Assembly: GCF_000276665.1 (NCBI RefSeq)
Contig: NW_004955469.1
Location: forward strand, 10,204,413 to 10,268,412
Length of the DNA stretch: 64,000 nt
Reading direction: 5' to 3'
DNA from: Chinchilla lanigera
Lineage: Eukaryota; Chordata; Mammalia; Rodentia; Chinchillidae
A program made the translations under genes and the position numbers. Below the pieces are notes generated by a model. The model was not told the DNA's origin. It worked only from the letters and a program-made list of their open reading frames with translations, and did not search any database. Position 1 is the first letter of the stretch. Every line of letters starts with the position of its first letter. Below are positions 1 through 11,626 of the stretch, in pieces.

Positions 1-816
1 AAAAAAATAAATAAAAAAATTATCAGAATGAAAAACAAAACAAAACCCACCATGCCCATCTATTGTCTGTTCTTGGGATCTTTTCAGATTTGGGTTAACA
101 AGGAACCCAGAGTCATACTGTAAAGGCAGCCACTGTAGAGGCAGTTGCCTGGTTCCTGCAGAGGGAGATTTATCATGTGGTTAAGTGGCCTTCTACCAAG
201 CAGCCCAGTGGACTCAGGTCAGGGCCCTGAGGTCCTCTCTGCAGCTGCAGAGGCAGGTCACTCTCTGGGGCAAGTGACTCTCGGTAGCACGATCTCCTTG
301 CTTATAACATGCATAGGTGATTTCCAAGCCCTTGCTGAACTGCAGTTTGAGGGTGTCCCTGTTTGACAACATGTGGGGGTTGGCTTTTGAGTAAACTTCT
401 TGCTTGTGTACAGCTCAGCTGGGCTCTGCAAACACCCTCTCAAAAAGCAGTTGAGGGGAAGAAGACTAAAGAGGTGTCCCAGAGTCAGTGAGATTTATTC
501 ACAGGGTTCCCCCAAACCTGACTCTCACACCTTCTAAGTCTGGTGGGCTAATTCCCAAGTCATGAGCGCTTGAAGCACTCTGGAGAGGACCTGTGGCATA
601 GATACCATTAACCATTAGAAGAATCTAGGAGGATGACCTAATAGACCAGGGCCAGGAGTTAGGGGGAAGGAGCCCAAGAAGTTACAAACAGTAGGCCCTA
701 GTTGCCTAAGGTTGGGGCAGACACACTTCATTGGCTTCAGTGTCCTGAGTGAAGACAATAAGAATAGATATAATCATAATTTTGACTTTGAGTTATTTAG
801 AAAGGGATAAGAGTGA
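1..816. other. BABAM2 intronic sequence, left edge
   Basis: The first 55 bases are A-rich and could be the tail of a SINE cut by the window edge. The rest is non-coding intron. Short open frames here have no recognisable similarity, codon bias or splice context. No further repeat was recognised. Confidence 0.6.
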
Positions 817-984
817 GCCAGGCGTGGTGGTGCACATCTGCAATCCCAGCACTCAGGAGGCTGAGGTAGGAGGATTGCTTCGAGTTTGAGGCCAGCTTGG
901 GCTACAGAGTGAGTTCAAGGCCAGCCTGAACTGCATAGTGAAATGCTGTCTCAAAAAGACAAAGAAAAGAAAAAAAAGGAAATG
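817..984 (+). repeat. B1-type SINE with internal duplication
   Basis: It starts with gccaggcgtggtggtgcaca and contains a 7SL-like B box region (gagtttgaggccagcttggg). A second half-unit follows, gttcaaggccagcctgaact, then gctgtctc and an A-rich tail. The repeated 'ggccagc..g.' unit marks a rodent B1 with an internal duplication. It is in sense with BABAM2. Confidence 0.88.
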
Positions 985-1984
985 ACAAATCTATTTTTGA
1001 AAAATTTCTATCAAAACCAGTGAGAAAGATAAAGTTTTGGAGCTTTAAAGAACAAAAACCTTCAGTTATCTGGAAAGCATACCTGTCAGGAGTGGTTTGT
1101 GTAGCATGAAGCTGCTTTTCTTTGGATAACACTGAGCCATTGCCTTCAATTAAGAATTATTCCTTTCCACTTGATGTACAAGTCAAGCAGCTCGTTTAAG
1201 TCAAGGGCTTGCCTCAACATGATCATGTTATGTTTATAGTTTGTCCTCTTTAATTCTGGTTAGGTATGAGCATAATAAGACAGTTTAAAAACCTTATTTT
1301 AAGCAGCCACCATACCTTTATCCCAAGTGAAACTCTAAATGGAATTGCTATCAAACAAGAACATTTTTTCCATTCCCCCACTGCATCCTCCACCTATTGC
1401 TGTAGAAGAAATAATGAAAAAAGGAGCTGACCAAGATAACTATAGCAACAAAACCAAACCAAAAGCTGGATAAGTTACAGACCAAATAGATAATCCTTAA
1501 ATATTCATAAATTGATTATATTTCTGGTCTTCTGTTACTGAGGAGCAAGACCACTCACAAGTAAAGGAAAAAGAAAAGCTTTACCTTCCATGCAGCACCT
1601 ATGAGAATGAGGATGATATTTCATTTTGAAGATCAAAAAAACTTGTGGCCAGGTTTTCCGCAGGTTTCCTTGCTAGTCAGATGTTTCTGGTCATGATCAG
1701 CTCTTGCTGCAGGGCCCCACTTGTCCTGAGATTCCCCAGAGTTGTGATTCTTTACTTGAACAAAGAAGATTGTAAAACTGAAGAGAAGAGTACCTAAAGA
1801 CTTTGAATTTACCTCAGATAAAATGGGGGACTGAACTAAGTTGAAAACTTAAAGAAACATGGCTACTTTTGATCTATGGGTTGTATTTTCTCAACGGGCT
1901 TTATTTTTTTAGTCATCCTGGGAAGAAATTATATAGGCACAGAATTTTTAATTACTTCTAGAGAAAAAAAATGAATGATAATAG
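985..1984. other. intronic sequence, nothing recognised
   Basis: This is AT-rich intron with no convincing exon, repeat family or structured RNA. Short A-rich runs are present. Confidence 0.5.
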
Positions 1985-2180
1985 GTATCAATTATAAGTA
2001 CCTTCTGTGTGCCAGGTAGTCTACACGTATATTCATTGTAACATGTAAACCACTCAGTAGCCTTGCAGGGTAGGTATTATCCCATTTTAAAGATGGGAAA
2101 GCCTGGACTCAGAGTTGAATAAATTGCCTAAGGTCACCCAGGTTGGAACTGGCAAAGTAGGAATCAAGCTTAGATCTGTT
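1985..2180 (-). repeat. MIR SINE
   Basis: It matches the reverse of the MIR consensus in order: gtgccaggtagt, then ggtaggtattatcccatttt, aaagatggg, then aaggtcacccagg. It is an old, diverged copy. Confidence 0.8.
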
Positions 2181-2249
2181 ATATTCGGAAGACCGTATTC
2201 TTTCCAGTATTCCATGCCTCTGTTACATTCCATTAGGTTCCAGCCTTTT

Positions 2250-2412
2250 TCACCGAGCCCTCTCCATGTGCCAGATACTGGACAGCACGCTGTACATGCT
2301 TTGTTTTCAACCCTGAAGCTAGAGTTCTCCTAGTTTTGTGGATGGGAAAAGAGCTCAGAGGTCAGTTAATCTGCCAAAAGCGAGTAGCTACTACGGGGAA
2401 CCTGGATCATCT
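2250..2412 (-). repeat. MIR SINE
   Basis: This is a second reverse-orientation MIR-like stretch, with tgtgccagatactgg, then gatgggaaaagagctcagag and aacctggatc. It is diverged. Confidence 0.6.
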
Positions 2413-2679
2413 TCTCCAGAGCACTTCCTCCTTTGAACATTCAGCTTCACCCAGATAAGCTTTGCTGGTAATAACTACTCCCTTTTACTTGTATATTATG
2501 CTTTCCAAAACCCCATCCATTTTGGAGGATTTACATGAATGTCCAAGGCTAGCTGTGCTCCTAGGAAGTGGCCACAGTCCTCTGCTGTGCATGGAGAATG
2601 CTTCACAGGTTAATATCTCTATCCAGAGTCCTTTCAGGCCAGCACTCTGCCCTCTAGCCTGTCTGCTATCCTCCCTGAT

Positions 2680-2870
2680 CACCACTTTCCCACCCTTGTC
2701 CTCTGCTCTAACTCTTCCCTCTGCCTGGTACTCTGTCTTTTTCCCTCCTTTCCAGTCACAGTCCTCTCCTAGCGTCTACCTGTCAGAATTCTGATTGTCT
2801 TTCAAGCCTCGCTCAAAACCATCTCATTTAGCAGGCCTCTTAGAAATCCCTGGACACCATTCTTTCTACC
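2680..2870 (-). repeat. L2 LINE fragment
   Basis: The stretch tctttcaagcctcgctcaaa followed by accatctcattta and aggcctcttagaaatccctg resembles the reverse complement of the L2 3' region (cttcaagacccagctcaaat...). The 110-codon and 106-codon open frames here are explained by the repeat and are not taken as genes. Confidence 0.5.
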
Positions 2871-3649
2871 AGGTCCTGCGGTGTGAACACCTCTGCTGCT
2901 GCCCCCCATGGCCTCCCTTCCCAGGAACACTGGAGGCTGAGCTGTGCTGTCAGAGAGGAAAGACCCCAGCCCTTGTCACTTGGCTTCCCCGGGGCAGGAT
3001 CCTGGCACATGCCCAGGGAGCGTTGACCACATTGCATACGTGTTGTTTTCTCCAGAATATAAAAGTCAAAATGAGATCCTTAAAAAAAAAAAAAAAAAAG
3101 ACTAGGTCAGTTTGAGGAATTTTATTCTCTTTGTAAGTCTTCATTAGTCATCCTTCGCAGTGGGGTAGTCACAATCTTTGCAAATTGATGTCTAGCTCTG
3201 TTGGTCCAAATTTTGAGGATTGAAATTTGAACTGACCGGTGCCAGCCCCCTTCCCACCTTAACCAAAGACCGAATTTGTATTTTTCCTTCTAATCATCTA
3301 CATTTGGTACATTGTCCTTGATTTTTTTTTGAAATTAGAAGCTTACGACTTTTTTAGAGGCTTTGCCCAGTGTTTAAGTGCCAAGGATTTCGTATTTGAC
3401 TATATTTTTATTTAAGGATTCTTTTAATCAAATTCTTCCCTAATTTAGCCAGATTTCTTTTTTAATACTCCCAGGCAAGGAATTTATTTATTGTGACTGA
3501 ATTCTTTTAAAAATAGTAGTTCAAACAGTACTAAATGCTGGTTAATGTGTTCTCTTTTGCTAGATTGCTTTTTGTGTCTGTTCAGAGCCTGGTTCTGTCT
3601 AGTGCATCCAACATTCCTTCGGTTGGGTGATCTATGCCAGTCAGTCGCT
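2871..3649. other. intronic sequence with an A-run
   Basis: A homopolymer A-run lies near 3081-3099. It is followed by unclassified AT-rich sequence. A retroposon tail is possible, but no body was identified upstream with certainty. Confidence 0.4.
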
Positions 3650-3812
3650 GGGTATCTGTTGGCCACCTACTGTGTGTCTAACCCGGTGTGTAGGAGAACA
3701 CATAAAGATAAGCACACTGACATTGCCCAGCCCAGCTGGGAAGTAGATTTATGGATGCTGAGGCCAGATAAATCACTCAGCAGCAAGGAAGGCTTCCTGG
3801 AGGAGGGTAGGG
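3650..3812 (+). repeat. L2 LINE fragment
   Basis: It contains ccacctactgtgtgtctaac, then a region ending aaggcttcctggaggagg. That order matches the L2 3' portion (cacctactatgtgcc... to aggcttcctggaggaggtga). Confidence 0.65.
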
Positions 3813-4990
3813 TGTGGACTATGCCAGTGTTGGAAGCAGCCGTGGGTCACAGGGACTGAACAAGGAGCCCAGAACAAGGAAAGGAGGTGTCTACAGAGCA
3901 CAGGGGCCAGGATCTGAGCAAGGAGGGGATCCAGGGGACAGGCAGCACAGCTGGCACAGCTGGCGGGAGGCACGGAGGTCAGCAAGTGTGCATCCTCAGT
4001 TCCAGCGTGGGGTCGGAACCAGGGAGTGTGCTTGCGAGGTGAGGGGTGGATGAAGCAGGGCTTGAAGCAGGGTTCCTGTGCCGGGGATGCCCTGCCCCAT
4101 CTTGGCCATTGGCATCCTTAGCCCTCTCCATGAGGGCCAGCCCTGCTTGGCAGTACACAGTGGGAGTATGCCTAGATCTCAGACAGAGGCATTTCCTGAG
4201 CCCTAATGAGAGCAAAGCCAGGTAAACCCAGAGGAGCAGGCACAGCCTGGCCTGTGAGTTTCCCGAGGCCAGCATCTGCCTCCTTCAGCTCTGTGTCACC
4301 CATTTCTTGCCACATTAACCAGGGCAGGCAAACAGTGGGAAAGAAATAGGCAGTTAGGGCTTCTCTGCTGTTAATGGGTATGATATCAAGAAATCAAATG
4401 ACAAGTACAAAATTGCTGTGTCTACACAGTAGCTAATGCTTTATTGTCTTATTGTCTCTCCACGGAACATTCCCCAGTGGTTCTGATTCATCGTTTAACC
4501 TTCTGAAACCAACTCCAAGTCTGTCTCCTCAGGCAGAACTTTAACCTCAAGCAGGGTTTCCCTGACTTCACATGTGCTGCATGTGTGTGCCATTGCCTGC
4601 ACAAACTGCACATTCAACTTTCCTGGCCCTCCTAGTTTTATAAATATTTCCATTTTTAAAGTACAAAGAAAGGAAAATATGTATATGTAATGATCTGATG
4701 AAATATACCTGAGTACTTTCAGGATTAGTAAAATAGCACCCGCACTCAGAAGCAGAGGTAGTACCAGCATCTCAGGAGCCTGTAACTGCCGCTCCCAGAG
4801 CACTCCTAACTGCATGTCAGGTGCCCCCTTGAGTTCCTTAACAGCTGTACTGCCTGCTGCGTATCCACAAGCAATCATTCAGATAAACATAACAAGTAAC
4901 AGATTAATTGTATTTTGTTCTTTCTTTAACTTGATATAAATGGAATCATACAGAGGGTTTTCTGTGGCTGTGAATGTTATTGTCTTGGCT
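3813..4990. other. intronic sequence with an antisense 127-codon open frame
   Basis: No repeat was identified. On the minus strand 4878-4495 is open for 127 codons, with an AATAAA hexamer (tttatt on + at 4440-4445) about 50 nt past its stop. The translation has one hydrophobic stretch (MLVLPLLLSAGAILLILKVL) but no family I recognise. Without a splice partner or homology it is recorded as unassigned, most likely chance. Confidence 0.3.
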
Positions 4991-5069
4991 GGGGCTGTAG
5001 CTCAGTGGTATAGTGTGGGCTTCGTATGTGCAAGGGCCTGGGTTCATTCCTCAGCAACCCCCGCCCCAA
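4991..5069 (+). repeat. ID SINE (tRNA-derived)
   Basis: It begins ggggctgtagctcagtggta and includes the A-box-like tagctcagtgg and B-box-like gggttcattcc of the tRNA-derived ID family. It ends in a short C/A-rich tail. It is a retroposon, not a tRNA gene: no cloverleaf can be formed. Confidence 0.88.
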
Positions 5070-5190
5070 ATTAACATCTTTGCTCTTTAAAACTTTAAAA
5101 ACTGATAGCTATTTAAAGCTTACATGAGTATAGAAAGAGTACAGAAACACTCACATAACTCTTAGTCAAATTTTAATAGGTTACTGTAAC

Positions 5191-5365
5191 TTTTTTTTCA
5201 ATACTGGGCATTGAACCTCCACAATAAGTTATATCCCCACTTCTTTTTATTTTGCATTTTAGACAGGGTCTCACTAAGTTGGTCAGGCAGGACTCAAACT
5301 TGTGACCCTCCTGCCTCAGCCTCCCAAGGTCCTGGGATTGTAGGCATGTGCCACCATACCCAGTT
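5191..5365 (-). repeat. B1+ID composite SINE
   Basis: Read on the + strand it shows the reverse of an ID tail (caatactgggcattgaacct), then a reversed B1: agacagggtctcactaagtt, cctgcctcagcctcccaagg, ctgggattgtaggcatgtgc. A T-run precedes it, as expected for the A tail of a minus-strand insertion. Confidence 0.85.
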
Positions 5366-5439
5366 TCATTTTTTTTTTAAGAGATAGCATAGTCTCATAC
5401 CCCTCCCTCATACATCTCATCCCTCTCTCTTTCCCCCTG

Positions 5440-6000
5440 ACTCTCACAGATAACTACTGTTTGATGCAGTCTTCATTTGCCCCAGGCCTGTTTTTATACT
5501 TTTACTACACATTCATAATATGTGCATGTTTTTAAATTTCATAAGCATATGTTGAAGCGTTCATCTGTAACTTGCTTTTTTCACTGAATGCTGCGTCCTT
5601 GAGATTCATGTGTGTTGCTCGGGGTCACCCTAGCTCATTCCTTTAAACTGCTGTGAGACATTCCTTGGGAGGAGCCCACCACAGTACATTTATTCACTCT
5701 CCACTTGGTGGACATTTAAGGTGGTTCCAGTTTTTGTTGTCACAAGTGATGCTACAATAAGCCTTTGCCTAGTGTCTTCCGGTACACACATGGCAAGCAG
5801 CTTCTTGGGAATGGAAAGGCTGCCTGTGTTCCTCTTCATTTTTGCTGTACAAGAGGTTGTAGCAGTTCACATTCTAGCATCACTGAGTGGGAATGCCCAG
5901 TGTTCCACAGCCTTGACAACGCTTGGGTATGGTCTGGTTTTTATATTTTCATCAATCCAGTACCTATGAAATGGAATCTCATGTAAGTTTTATTTTCCGT
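5440..6000 (-). repeat. old L1 LINE fragment
   Basis: The segment tacatttattcactctccac, then ggtggacatttaaggtggtt and ccagtttttg followed by gatgctacaataa has the well-known order of the reversed L1 3' region ('gatgggcatttgggttggttcc ... gctgcaataa'). Two overlapping open frames of 73-82 codons here come from this repeat. Confidence 0.72.
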
Positions 6001-6110
6001 TTCCTTCACACATTCCTTTCCAAGCATTTATTGTCTGTTGTGTGTCATACACTGTGTGAGGTGCGGGAGTACTGAACCCCTTCAGAGCCCCTACCCTTTT
6101 TGAGCTCACA
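6001..6110 (+). repeat. probable L2 fragment
   Basis: ccaagcatttattgtctgtt, then gtgtcatacactgtgtgagg, resembles the L2 segment 'catttattgagcacctactatgtgccaggcactgtgctagg'. It is diverged and short. Confidence 0.5.
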
Positions 6111-6452
6111 GTCCTCAGCAGTGATTTCCACCTGAGAAGAACAGAATCACTCCGGGGCCAGGGGCGTCTGCAGTGTTAAGTTCCATGGTAATGTTGATAC
6201 TGACTTAGGCTGGTACAGTTAGTCTCGGTTCATTTAAGTGGGTGCGCGACAGAACCCTGGCTCTTTACTGGCCATGCAGCACCCCTTTCCTCTTGAACTT
6301 CCTGTGAATTTATGTGCACATTCCATTGGGTGTTGGGATGATAAATTTGTGTCTGTGAAGTACCTCAAAAGCAAAGGCCAAGCAGAGTATAAACAAAGGG
6401 AAGATTTCCTAAAACTTCAGCTATCCAGGAGGAGAGAGTCTCAGAGCAGTGC

Positions 6453-6550
6453 CTGCGGAGCGTGACCCGGGTTCCAATCGCGTCACTGCGCATTAGCAGA
6501 GCGTGCGCATCCGCACATGCCACCAGCTCTGTTCAGGGATGCGCCGGCAG
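6453..6550. promoter_or_regulatory. CpG-dense patch in intron (candidate regulatory element)
   Basis: Eleven CpG dinucleotides occur between 6456 and 6546, in an intron that is otherwise CpG-poor and AT-rich. The core gagcgtgcgcatccgcacat resembles half-sites of the NRF1 motif (GCGCATGCGC). An alternative reading is a CpG-rich MIR remnant, because gggttccaatcgcgtcactg resembles the MIR tRNA-like region. No promoter activity can be shown from sequence. Confidence 0.3.
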
Positions 6551-7074
6551 CAAAAGCCTACTCTTTAGACATGGAGACACGCGAGAACAAAATAGATGAA
6601 AGAAGAGGCAAGAGAGAGTGCGGAGGCGGAGTTGGCCTTGGAAAAAAAGGGGTTCACTAGAAAAAGGAATCAAAGGGCAGAAAGATTATAGGCAGGAGCA
6701 AACTGTGTCATCCCTCTGTGCCCTGGCGGCCTCACCGTGCTCTGTTCAGGGCTGTCATCTCTTAACAGCAGTTTGGGAAGTGTGGGCTCCTAGGTAGGTG
6801 GCACTTAGGAAAAAGCAAACTTAGACATCCTTAACCCTTGAGACCATCGTGCATAATGACTTCTTCATATGTGCAATGTCCAAGGCTAAGTTATGTTCAG
6901 TGGACTCACAGACTTGAAGGTTTGCCCAAAGTTTAGGAAGATTTCCCTCAAAGTAGTTAAAATGCAAGCACCTGAAAACTTATACTGTAGTTACCAGAAT
7001 TTCATACATATGACAGTGTGTAAAGCTAGATGAAAAAGAAAAAAACAACCAAGGAAAAAGGGGGAATGAGGGAA
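6551..7074. other. intronic sequence, nothing recognised
   Basis: Purine-rich non-coding sequence. No repeat family or exon was identified. Confidence 0.45.
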
Positions 7075-7225
7075 AGGTATGAACGTTTACTTAGTGCCTA
7101 CGCAGTTTTTGTTTCATCCTTTCAACAAACACTATGAGAGAGGGAGTCATTCTCCAAATTTTGCAGATGAGAAAAATCAGTATTTAAAAACTAAGTATTT
7201 TGATGTGATGTCACCGCTAATAAAC
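7075..7225 (-). repeat. MIR SINE
   Basis: The order acttagtgcctacgcagttt, caacaaacactatgagagag, then ttttgcagatgagaaaaatc follows the reversed MIR consensus. It is old and diverged. Confidence 0.65.
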
Positions 7226-7496
7226 AGAGCCAGTTTTCTTTCATTTTGTTTTTTTGAATCTAGCTCTTTCCTTCAGTAACAGGAGTTTTGTAACATGTAC
7301 AGCAAGCTTCAGTGATAATATTAAAACCCCAGAGGTAGCCCGTTCACACGATCAAATCACACAAAATATAGTGAAAATTTGAAACTAGTACAAGCCAGTA
7401 AAAAATAAAACCAGTTTAGTTAGCAAAATCTCATTACTTTTTACTCTCCCCTATCACTGAATGAAAGATAGTGATGACAAAAGGAGACAGTATTTG

Positions 7497-7655
7497 ATTT
7501 TTTTCCATGGTACTAAGGGTTGAACCCAGGGATGTGTTCATGCCAGGCAAACACTCCACCACTGAGCTGCACCCCCACTGGTAGTGGGGGCAAGATGTCG
7601 CTGTCTCCTACACTGGCCTCAAACTTTCCTCCTGCCTCAGCCACCTATGTAGCTG
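7497..7655 (-). repeat. B1+ID composite SINE
   Basis: A reversed ID tail (ccatggtactaagggttgaa, then cactgagctgcaccc) is followed by reversed B1 (actggcctcaaactttcctc, ctgcctcagccacc). The internal B1 part is shortened. It lies next to a second composite of the same orientation. Confidence 0.8.
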
Positions 7656-7710
7656 ACCATTTTTATTTGTTTACCCTTTCTTTCTTTCTCCCTTTATTCA
7701 TTTATTCATA

Positions 7711-7914
7711 TTTGCAGTGCTAGGGATTGAATCTAGAGTCTTCTCACTGAACTGTGTCACCAGCCCTCTTTTACTTTTTATTTTATTTACTTATTTATTA
7801 TTTTTGAAGTCAAGGTCTTGCTAAAGTTTCCAGGCTGAACTTGAACCTGTGTTCCTTCTGCCTCAGTGCCAGAGTGCTGGGATTACAGGTGTGCACCACC
7901 ATGCCCAGCTCCAT
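7711..7914 (-). repeat. B1+ID composite SINE
   Basis: The reversed ID (tgcagtgctagggattgaat, actgaactgtgtcaccagcc) is joined through a T-rich linker to reversed B1 (gtcaaggtcttgctaaagtt, gtgctgggattacaggtgtg, caccaccatgcccagctcc). It is a full-length composite. Confidence 0.85.
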
Positions 7915-10552
7915 TTAATTTTTAATGCCTTCAATAGGGATATGTTGACTTTCATGTTTCTTATAAGCAAGTATTTTGATTATGTGGTAGTTAATTTTCT
8001 CGTAGTTGGAATCCATGTATCTCACAGGTTTAGTGTGTAGTAGTAAGATGTGGATGTTCATTAAATAAATGGCAGACTTCCCACACTGGTTGGGGTAGCC
8101 TGGGAGTGAGATGTGTACAGGCAGCTCTCCGAAAGAATCACCCTCAAATGGAATCATCACTACAGGGCAAGCTGAAGCAAGTCCACGAGGGGTTAACACT
8201 GCCGCAGAAGCAGCTTCGAGGAACTGGAGAGGCCTGAGAGCCCGAAGCTGGGATCCACACACAGTGGATCCGCAAGGACCTTCCCTCCTAACCTGAGGAC
8301 ACGCGGAAGCGGGGTAGCACATAGTGCGGATGGTCTGAGGAGACGAAATAATGGCCAGCTTGTGAATAATGACAGAAATATTTGATGATGTGACTCTGGG
8401 GGAAGCAATTATGGTTAACCCCTCATTTGTTTGGCATTTTCAAAGATTGAACTGCCCCACAAAACTGACTTTTCCAGACAAGTAAAACTTTCCTATTTAT
8501 GTGTCTTGAATTTTTTTAACCAGGCTTGGTGAAAATATTTCTGAAATAGATTATACCATTTTTCTGCCTTCTTCAACAGAAGGTACAAGAAATAACATTT
8601 CTTTAGATGTCAGTGCCTTTGAATGTAAGTCTGAGAAGAGTTGATTAAAAGAGGTTTAAACAGTAAAGGCTGATAAGCATCTCATAAAACAAGAAACCTA
8701 GAACTAGGCAGTTCCAGGGATGATCAATTCAGCAGCTCAGTGACACCGCTGACCTCCTCGGAGTCACAAGATGGGTGCTGCAGCTCCAAGCCTCAGGACT
8801 TCACATGACAGGGTCAAGATTGGAATGAAATGGGGAATTATTCTTACACATGGCTTTAATCAGAGAGGAAAGTATTTCTCAGAAGACCCCTCACCAACTT
8901 CCCCTCAGGTCCCATAGGCACAAGTGAGTCAGATTTCCACATTTGGTTTATGAAAATCTAAGAAAGAGGACATCCAGCGCTTTCAAATTCTGGATGGAAG
9001 GAGGGGCTCTGCCCTTAAGAAGGAAGGATGGAAAATGGCTCTTAGGTAGGCAGCCATGGGTGTCTGCACAGTTCCCAAGGAACTGGGGGTCAGGTGGGGT
9101 ATGTCACTGACTGTGTGGGAAGAGCTCGAGGGCTGACTGCGGTGCACGAGCTCTTGTTTCCTACACTTAGTGGTACCAAACTGGGCTTCTTTTGCCCCTC
9201 TTACTCCACCTTTATTTATTACACTCTTCCCTTGCTCCAGGTTGCTAGCTGTCATTATTTGCTGTTGAAGTGCCTTGTCCTCACCTTACCATCATTGTGT
9301 TTTGTTCTCTTCTGGAAAAATCATATAATGAAACTTGTTAGAACTATGCCTGAAATGTTCTGAGTATCTGACAGGCTGTCCTACGAATGCAGTGACATTT
9401 GGGGGCTGTCGCGAACTAATTTTTCCATTCTTTTGGTGTTTGGAGAAGTAAGGGCTTTCTAGAGAATCTTATGAACTTAGATACCACTCTCCTGGAGTCT
9501 TCTTATGGTTGTTAGGATGAGCACTTAGGGTCTGGTACACTACAGCTGTCCACTTGCTCGTCACTGATTTATGGAGAGGCAGTGCCCTGTGCCAGTACAC
9601 TCTGCTTCCGACAAAGCTAGAAATCCTAGTAGGTGCCACTAGTTCTGGGACCACAACCAGTACAAATCATCCTTGCAGCAACTGTCCAAAACAAGGCTTA
9701 AGTATTGCCACTTCTCCCAGAGTCACAGAGCCCTGAGACCCACCCAATTTATGCAGAATTAGACATGTTTAATGTGACTTGTTCCAACAAGTAATTGAAA
9801 GTCTGTTGAACAAGTGAGGACCGTCCCTTCCCTGGATAGAGAGCGGACCAAGATTCAGTCTCTGCGTGCAGAAAGAAGGAAGTAGGAAATGATTGAACCA
9901 GAGGGAGTGATTCTGCTCCAGGAGCCAAACAGAACCAGTAGGTTGCACAAAACAAATTATCAGTGTTCAGTTTTGATACAGCTGAAACTATGGGTCCAAA
10001 TTGCTTACAACCGGACAGGAACCTTCAGAGCATGTGAGCCATTTGAAGGCCTAAAGTACGTCGTTTATTATGCATCAGAAAATCATGAATTAGCCTATAG
10101 GCAAAAGTTAGGGACAGAGCTTTTTTTTTTTTTTTAAAGTTCTTACTAATTTATACCATTCAGGTAATTCTTATAAGAAAAATGCATGGTGTTTTTCATA
10201 AATATTATAGTTATTAAATTATTCTGTGTAGAACATTTTTTAAGAGAGCACCCTTTTGTTAACTATTGACCGAGAGAGGAAGAATACAGCTGAGTTAAGT
10301 TGAACAAGATATTTGTGTTTTTAAAATTTTATTTTCTCATACATGTGGATTACTGATTTTTTTTTCTGAAGTGCTCTATTCTTGTTCCCCTAATAATCCA
10401 GTTTACTGTGTATGTGAAAAAAATACTAAATTTTAGTATTGGCTTCTCCTACACTTTATTAGCCAAATCTCTGTGGAGAAATAATTATGCAGCTAGGATC
10501 ACAGTACACATATCAACATACAGTTTTTTGTCTTTTTTAAAAAATTAGAACA
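7915..10552. other. intronic sequence, nothing assigned
   Basis: About 2.6 kb of intron without a recognised repeat or exon. Notable only are a T-run near 10121-10135 and mixed-composition sequence at 8110-8420 with several short open frames in both directions. None shows protein similarity that I recognise. Confidence 0.4.
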
Positions 10553-10688
10553 TCTAAGTGTATTGGCATGCACCTGAAATCCCAGCATTTGAAAGGCTGA
10601 GGCAGGAGATCATGAGTTTGAGGTCAACCTGGGCTACATAGCAAATTTGAGGCTAACCTGGACTATATAGTGAAAAAATAAACAAAAA
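10553..10688 (+). repeat. B1-type SINE, diverged
   Basis: It contains aaggctgaggcaggagatca, then gagtttgaggtcaacctggg and ctacatagcaaatttgaggc, followed by a duplicated half (ctaacctggactatatagtg) and an A-rich tail. It is the same internally duplicated type as the copy at 817. Confidence 0.82.
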
Positions 10689-10886
10689 GAAGAAATCAGA
10701 ACAAGTCACTCACGTAGGTAAATTAGTTACATTCACATCTAAACTTGTTTTTTATGCTAAGTGGGCATTTGACTCAAAGATAGTTCAGAAATAGGTAGAA
10801 AAATTGTTTCTTAGCATATCAAAATACTAATACCAGCAATCCGTTTCTTTAAAACAAAATAACAAGGAAAAACAGAGTATATTTTA

Positions 10887-11000
10887 GCCAGGTACAGTGG
10901 CACATACCTACAGTTTCATCTACTCAAGAAGCTGAGGCAGGAGTATTGCTTGAACCTAGGAGTTTGAGGCCAGAACAACATAACAACATTCTATCTCTTA
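10887..11000 (+). repeat. B1/7SL-derived SINE, diverged
   Basis: gccaggtacagtggcacata, then aagctgaggcaggagtattg and cctaggagtttgaggccag are 7SL-type SINE landmarks. The 3' part is degraded. Confidence 0.75.
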
Positions 11001-11626
11001 GGACACAAATTTTTAAAGAGTAATTATATTCCAAAGCCCCAAAGAAGCCAATAGCTTAAGAATCACATCCCTGTGTTTTATATTTGGAAGCTTGTATGTT
11101 TTTGAACAATTACAGTTAGAGTCAAGGTCATTCATATGTGACAGGCATTTTTTCTAAAATTAAGCAGAAGAAATTAAATAACTAATCAGCAAAGATATAA
11201 AAAGTTTAGAAAGCGTATTTGTCGGAAGTGATTGAAGCAGTTACAGATCAAGTTTTGTAAGTGAAGGGACCAGAAAGAGTTTTCTGAATTATTATTTGGA
11301 TTAGTCTTTTTCATATTTTCTCTTGTTCCTGTGTGCTGTGAAATCTCTGCCTCGACATCAATAGATAAGTATTCAGCTGCCTTATTATGGCGCTCGAGAA
11401 GTGGGACTAAAAAGTGGACATTCACAGTCCTGCCCCCCGCTGTGATTGTAGTGTGATTCATCCGTAGAAAGCCCCCACAGCGCTGAGTCAGACAGCATCA
11501 GAGTCAAGTGTGCTTAGAGGTCGCGAGGCTTAACCAACTGGATGATTTTTTGTTTCTTGGAAATTTTTGTTGTTGTTGTTTTCTTTTTTTTTTTTTCCAA
11601 TTTGCTATAAACCTAACTTTTCCTTC

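Noticed and set aside
4991..5069. tRNA gene, suggested by A-box and B-box-like sequences
   Set aside because: This and the similar copies are ID SINEs with A-rich tails and no foldable cloverleaf.
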